From Ardenticatenaceae bacterium (GTDB taxonomy: Bacteria; Chloroflexota; Anaerolineae; Promineifilales; Promineifilaceae), in contig JACKCC010000012.1 in the NCBI GenBank assembly GCA_020634245.1, positions 248,001 to 312,000 of the forward strand: 64,000 nucleotides of DNA, written 5' to 3'. The first letter of the stretch is position 1; each line of letters opens with the position of its first letter. This document shows, piece by piece, positions 62,813 through 64,000 of the stretch. The notes under the pieces were generated by a model. The model was not told where the DNA came from. It saw nothing but the letters and a program-made list of their open reading frames with translations, and did not search any database. The translations under genes and the position numbers were made by a program.

Positions 62813-64000
62813 ATGACAAAGACACCAAGCGATGTGGACACGGCCGTTGAGAACACAAATGTACCCAATCAAGCCAAAACACAAGTAATCCAGGCTGCTG
62901 GCATTGTCGGCGCAGCAACGCTAGTCAGCCGTCTGTTGGGCCTGGTACGTACAATGGTTATTACGGCTTATCTGGGTTTAGAGCTGGAAGCCAGTGCTTT
63001 CACTGCGGCTAATACCTTCCCAGAAGCCATTTTTTATATTGTTGCCGGGGGGGCGATTGGCTCGGCGTTTATTCCCACGTTCACCGCTTATTTTGTCCGT
63101 AACGATGATGAAGGTGGTTGGCATCTGTTTTCAGCAGTTATCAACCTGATTACGCTGGCGGTTACTGTTCTAGCCATCATTGTGATGATTTTCGCTCCTC
63201 AGCTTATCACCCTCTTTTTGCCTAAGGCCGTGAAAGAACCGGCCTTTTTGCCTTTAACCGTCCGGCTGATGCGGATCATGCTGTTATCGTCGATTATTTT
63301 TGGAGCCAGTGGTGTGATCATGGGTGCATTGCAGGCCCGGCAGCACTTTTTGTTACCGGCTTTGGCGCCCATTATTTACAATTTGGGCATCATTAGTGGG
63401 GCAGTTATTGGAGCGCATACTGTTTTAGGAACAGCTACCGGCATGGCTATTGGTACAGTGGTCGGTGCATTGGGACATTTACTGATCCAACTGCCTGGGT
63501 TGAAGTTGAAGGAGGCACGGTACACGGCCGTATTCACTCTACGCGATCCCGGTGTTAGACGTGTCTTGAAATTAATGTCACCTCGCGTATTGGGACTGTC
63601 TTTCAGCCAGATCAACAGCTTCATCACCTTATTTTTGAGCGGCCTCATTACGTTGGAGAGTGTCGCCGCCGCCCGATATGCGCTGGCGATCATGCTCATG
63701 CCGCAGGGAATGCTGGGGCAGGCCCTGGGCATTGCCGCTTTTCCCACCATGTCTACGCTGGCGGCGCAATCAGCCTGGGACGAAATGCGCCGGATCATTT
63801 CTGATTCGCTGCGACTGTTGCTGTTTTTAGCGTTACCGGCGGCGGCGCTGTTGATGCTGTTGGGACGGCCGTTAATCACCGTATTGTTCCAGCGCGGTCG
63901 GTTCGAAGCCCAAAATGCCGAACTTGTGGCCTGGGCATTGCTGTTTTATGCCATCGGGCTGGTGGCACTGGTGTCGCTGGAGGTGATTGCCCGCGCTTTT
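62813..64000 (+). CDS. murJ: Lipid II flippase MurJ (3' partial)
   Basis: The frame runs off the window after about 396 codons; full MurJ proteins are near 500-550. After a 25-residue soluble start, AAGIVGAATLVSRLLGLVRTMVI is the typical first helix with Arg residues of the cavity; ANTFPEAIFYIVAGGAIGSAFIP and VIMGALQARQHFLLPALAPIIYNLG are also family-specific. It moves lipid II across the membrane in peptidoglycan synthesis. Confidence 0.94.
   Translation, partial: MTKTPSDVDTAVENTNVPNQAKTQVIQAAGIVGAATLVSRLLGLVRTMVITAYLGLELEASAFTAANTFPEAIFYIVAGGAIGSAFIPTFTAYFVRNDDEGGWHLFSAVINLITLAVTVLAIIVMIFAPQLITLFLPKAVKEPAFLPLTVRLMRIMLLSSIIFGASGVIMGALQARQHFLLPALAPIIYNLGIISGAVIGAHTVLGTATGMAIGTVVGALGHLLIQLPGLKLKEARYTAVFTLRDPGVRRVLKLMSPRVLGLSFSQINSFITLFLSGLITLESVAAARYALAIMLMPQGMLGQALGIAAFPTMSTLAAQSAWDEMRRIISDSLRLLLFLALPAAALLMLLGRPLITVLFQRGRFEAQNAELVAWALLFYAIGLVALVSLEVIARAF

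Overview
The window most likely comes from a chromosome of a Chloroflexota bacterium, probably class Anaerolineae or a close relative. I infer this from gene content and from a strong genome signature, without any database search. The Gram-positive-like order rpmB / asp23 / fakA / fakB / recG / coaD / rpmF / fabD / fabG, mevalonate kinase, lipid-linked sugar enzymes, many secreted and lipoprotein enzymes with Pro/Thr/Ala linkers, and a secreted protease ending in YLPLVRK all fit. The palindrome ACGGCCGT occurs about 87 times by eye, inside and outside genes, where roughly one or two copies are expected. It is absent from a few islands.

Layout. 1-11.0 kb: a hybrid histidine kinase (5' end outside the window), a VOC protein, a YcaQ-type DNA glycosylase, PdxH, a secreted subtilase, a lipoprotein and a lactate permease. 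11.1-15.3 kb: an accessory island with a broken response regulator, a decayed IS3-family element whose ends can be seen, and an unrecognised A+T-richer gene. 15.5-33.3 kb: an all-minus-strand alpha-glucan block. It runs MarR regulator, MalE-like binding protein with a C-terminal X25-like module, MalF, MalG, an ASPIC/VCBS-di-heme peroxidase fusion, a lipoprotein amylase, a membrane-anchored GH31, a cytoplasmic GH13, a GT39-type transferase and YjbQ. No ATPase gene is present, so a shared one elsewhere must be used.

33.3-48.6 kb: a minus-strand housekeeping block with an acyltransferase, pheT, pheS with a classical attenuation leader, a degenerate Nudix protein, nusB, two Asp23 proteins, fabG, fabD, rpmF, coaD, recG, and the fatty acid kinase pair FakB/FakA. 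The divergent rpmB follows. 49.0-51.7 kb: an ECF sigma factor overlapping a membrane partner with a large outer domain. 51.7-55.0 kb: mevalonate kinase, a UbiA-family phosphoribosyltransferase-like protein, a GT87 transferase and a new small ORF. 55.1-59.3 kb: a PadR regulator with an AT-hook-like tail plus a MacB/LolD-type ABC ATPase and permease. 59.5-64 kb: tRNA-Val(CAC), a second GT39-type protein, a candidate small RNA, and murJ running off the end.

The most interesting items are the Phe-rich leader peptide and terminator in front of pheS, the ACGGCCGT signature and its gaps, the palindromic element inserted in frame in a GH13 gene, the ASPIC/VCBS-peroxidase and MalE-X25 fusions, the 27-codon ORF at 54.9 kb, and -10 boxes placed 8-9 bases before start codons.
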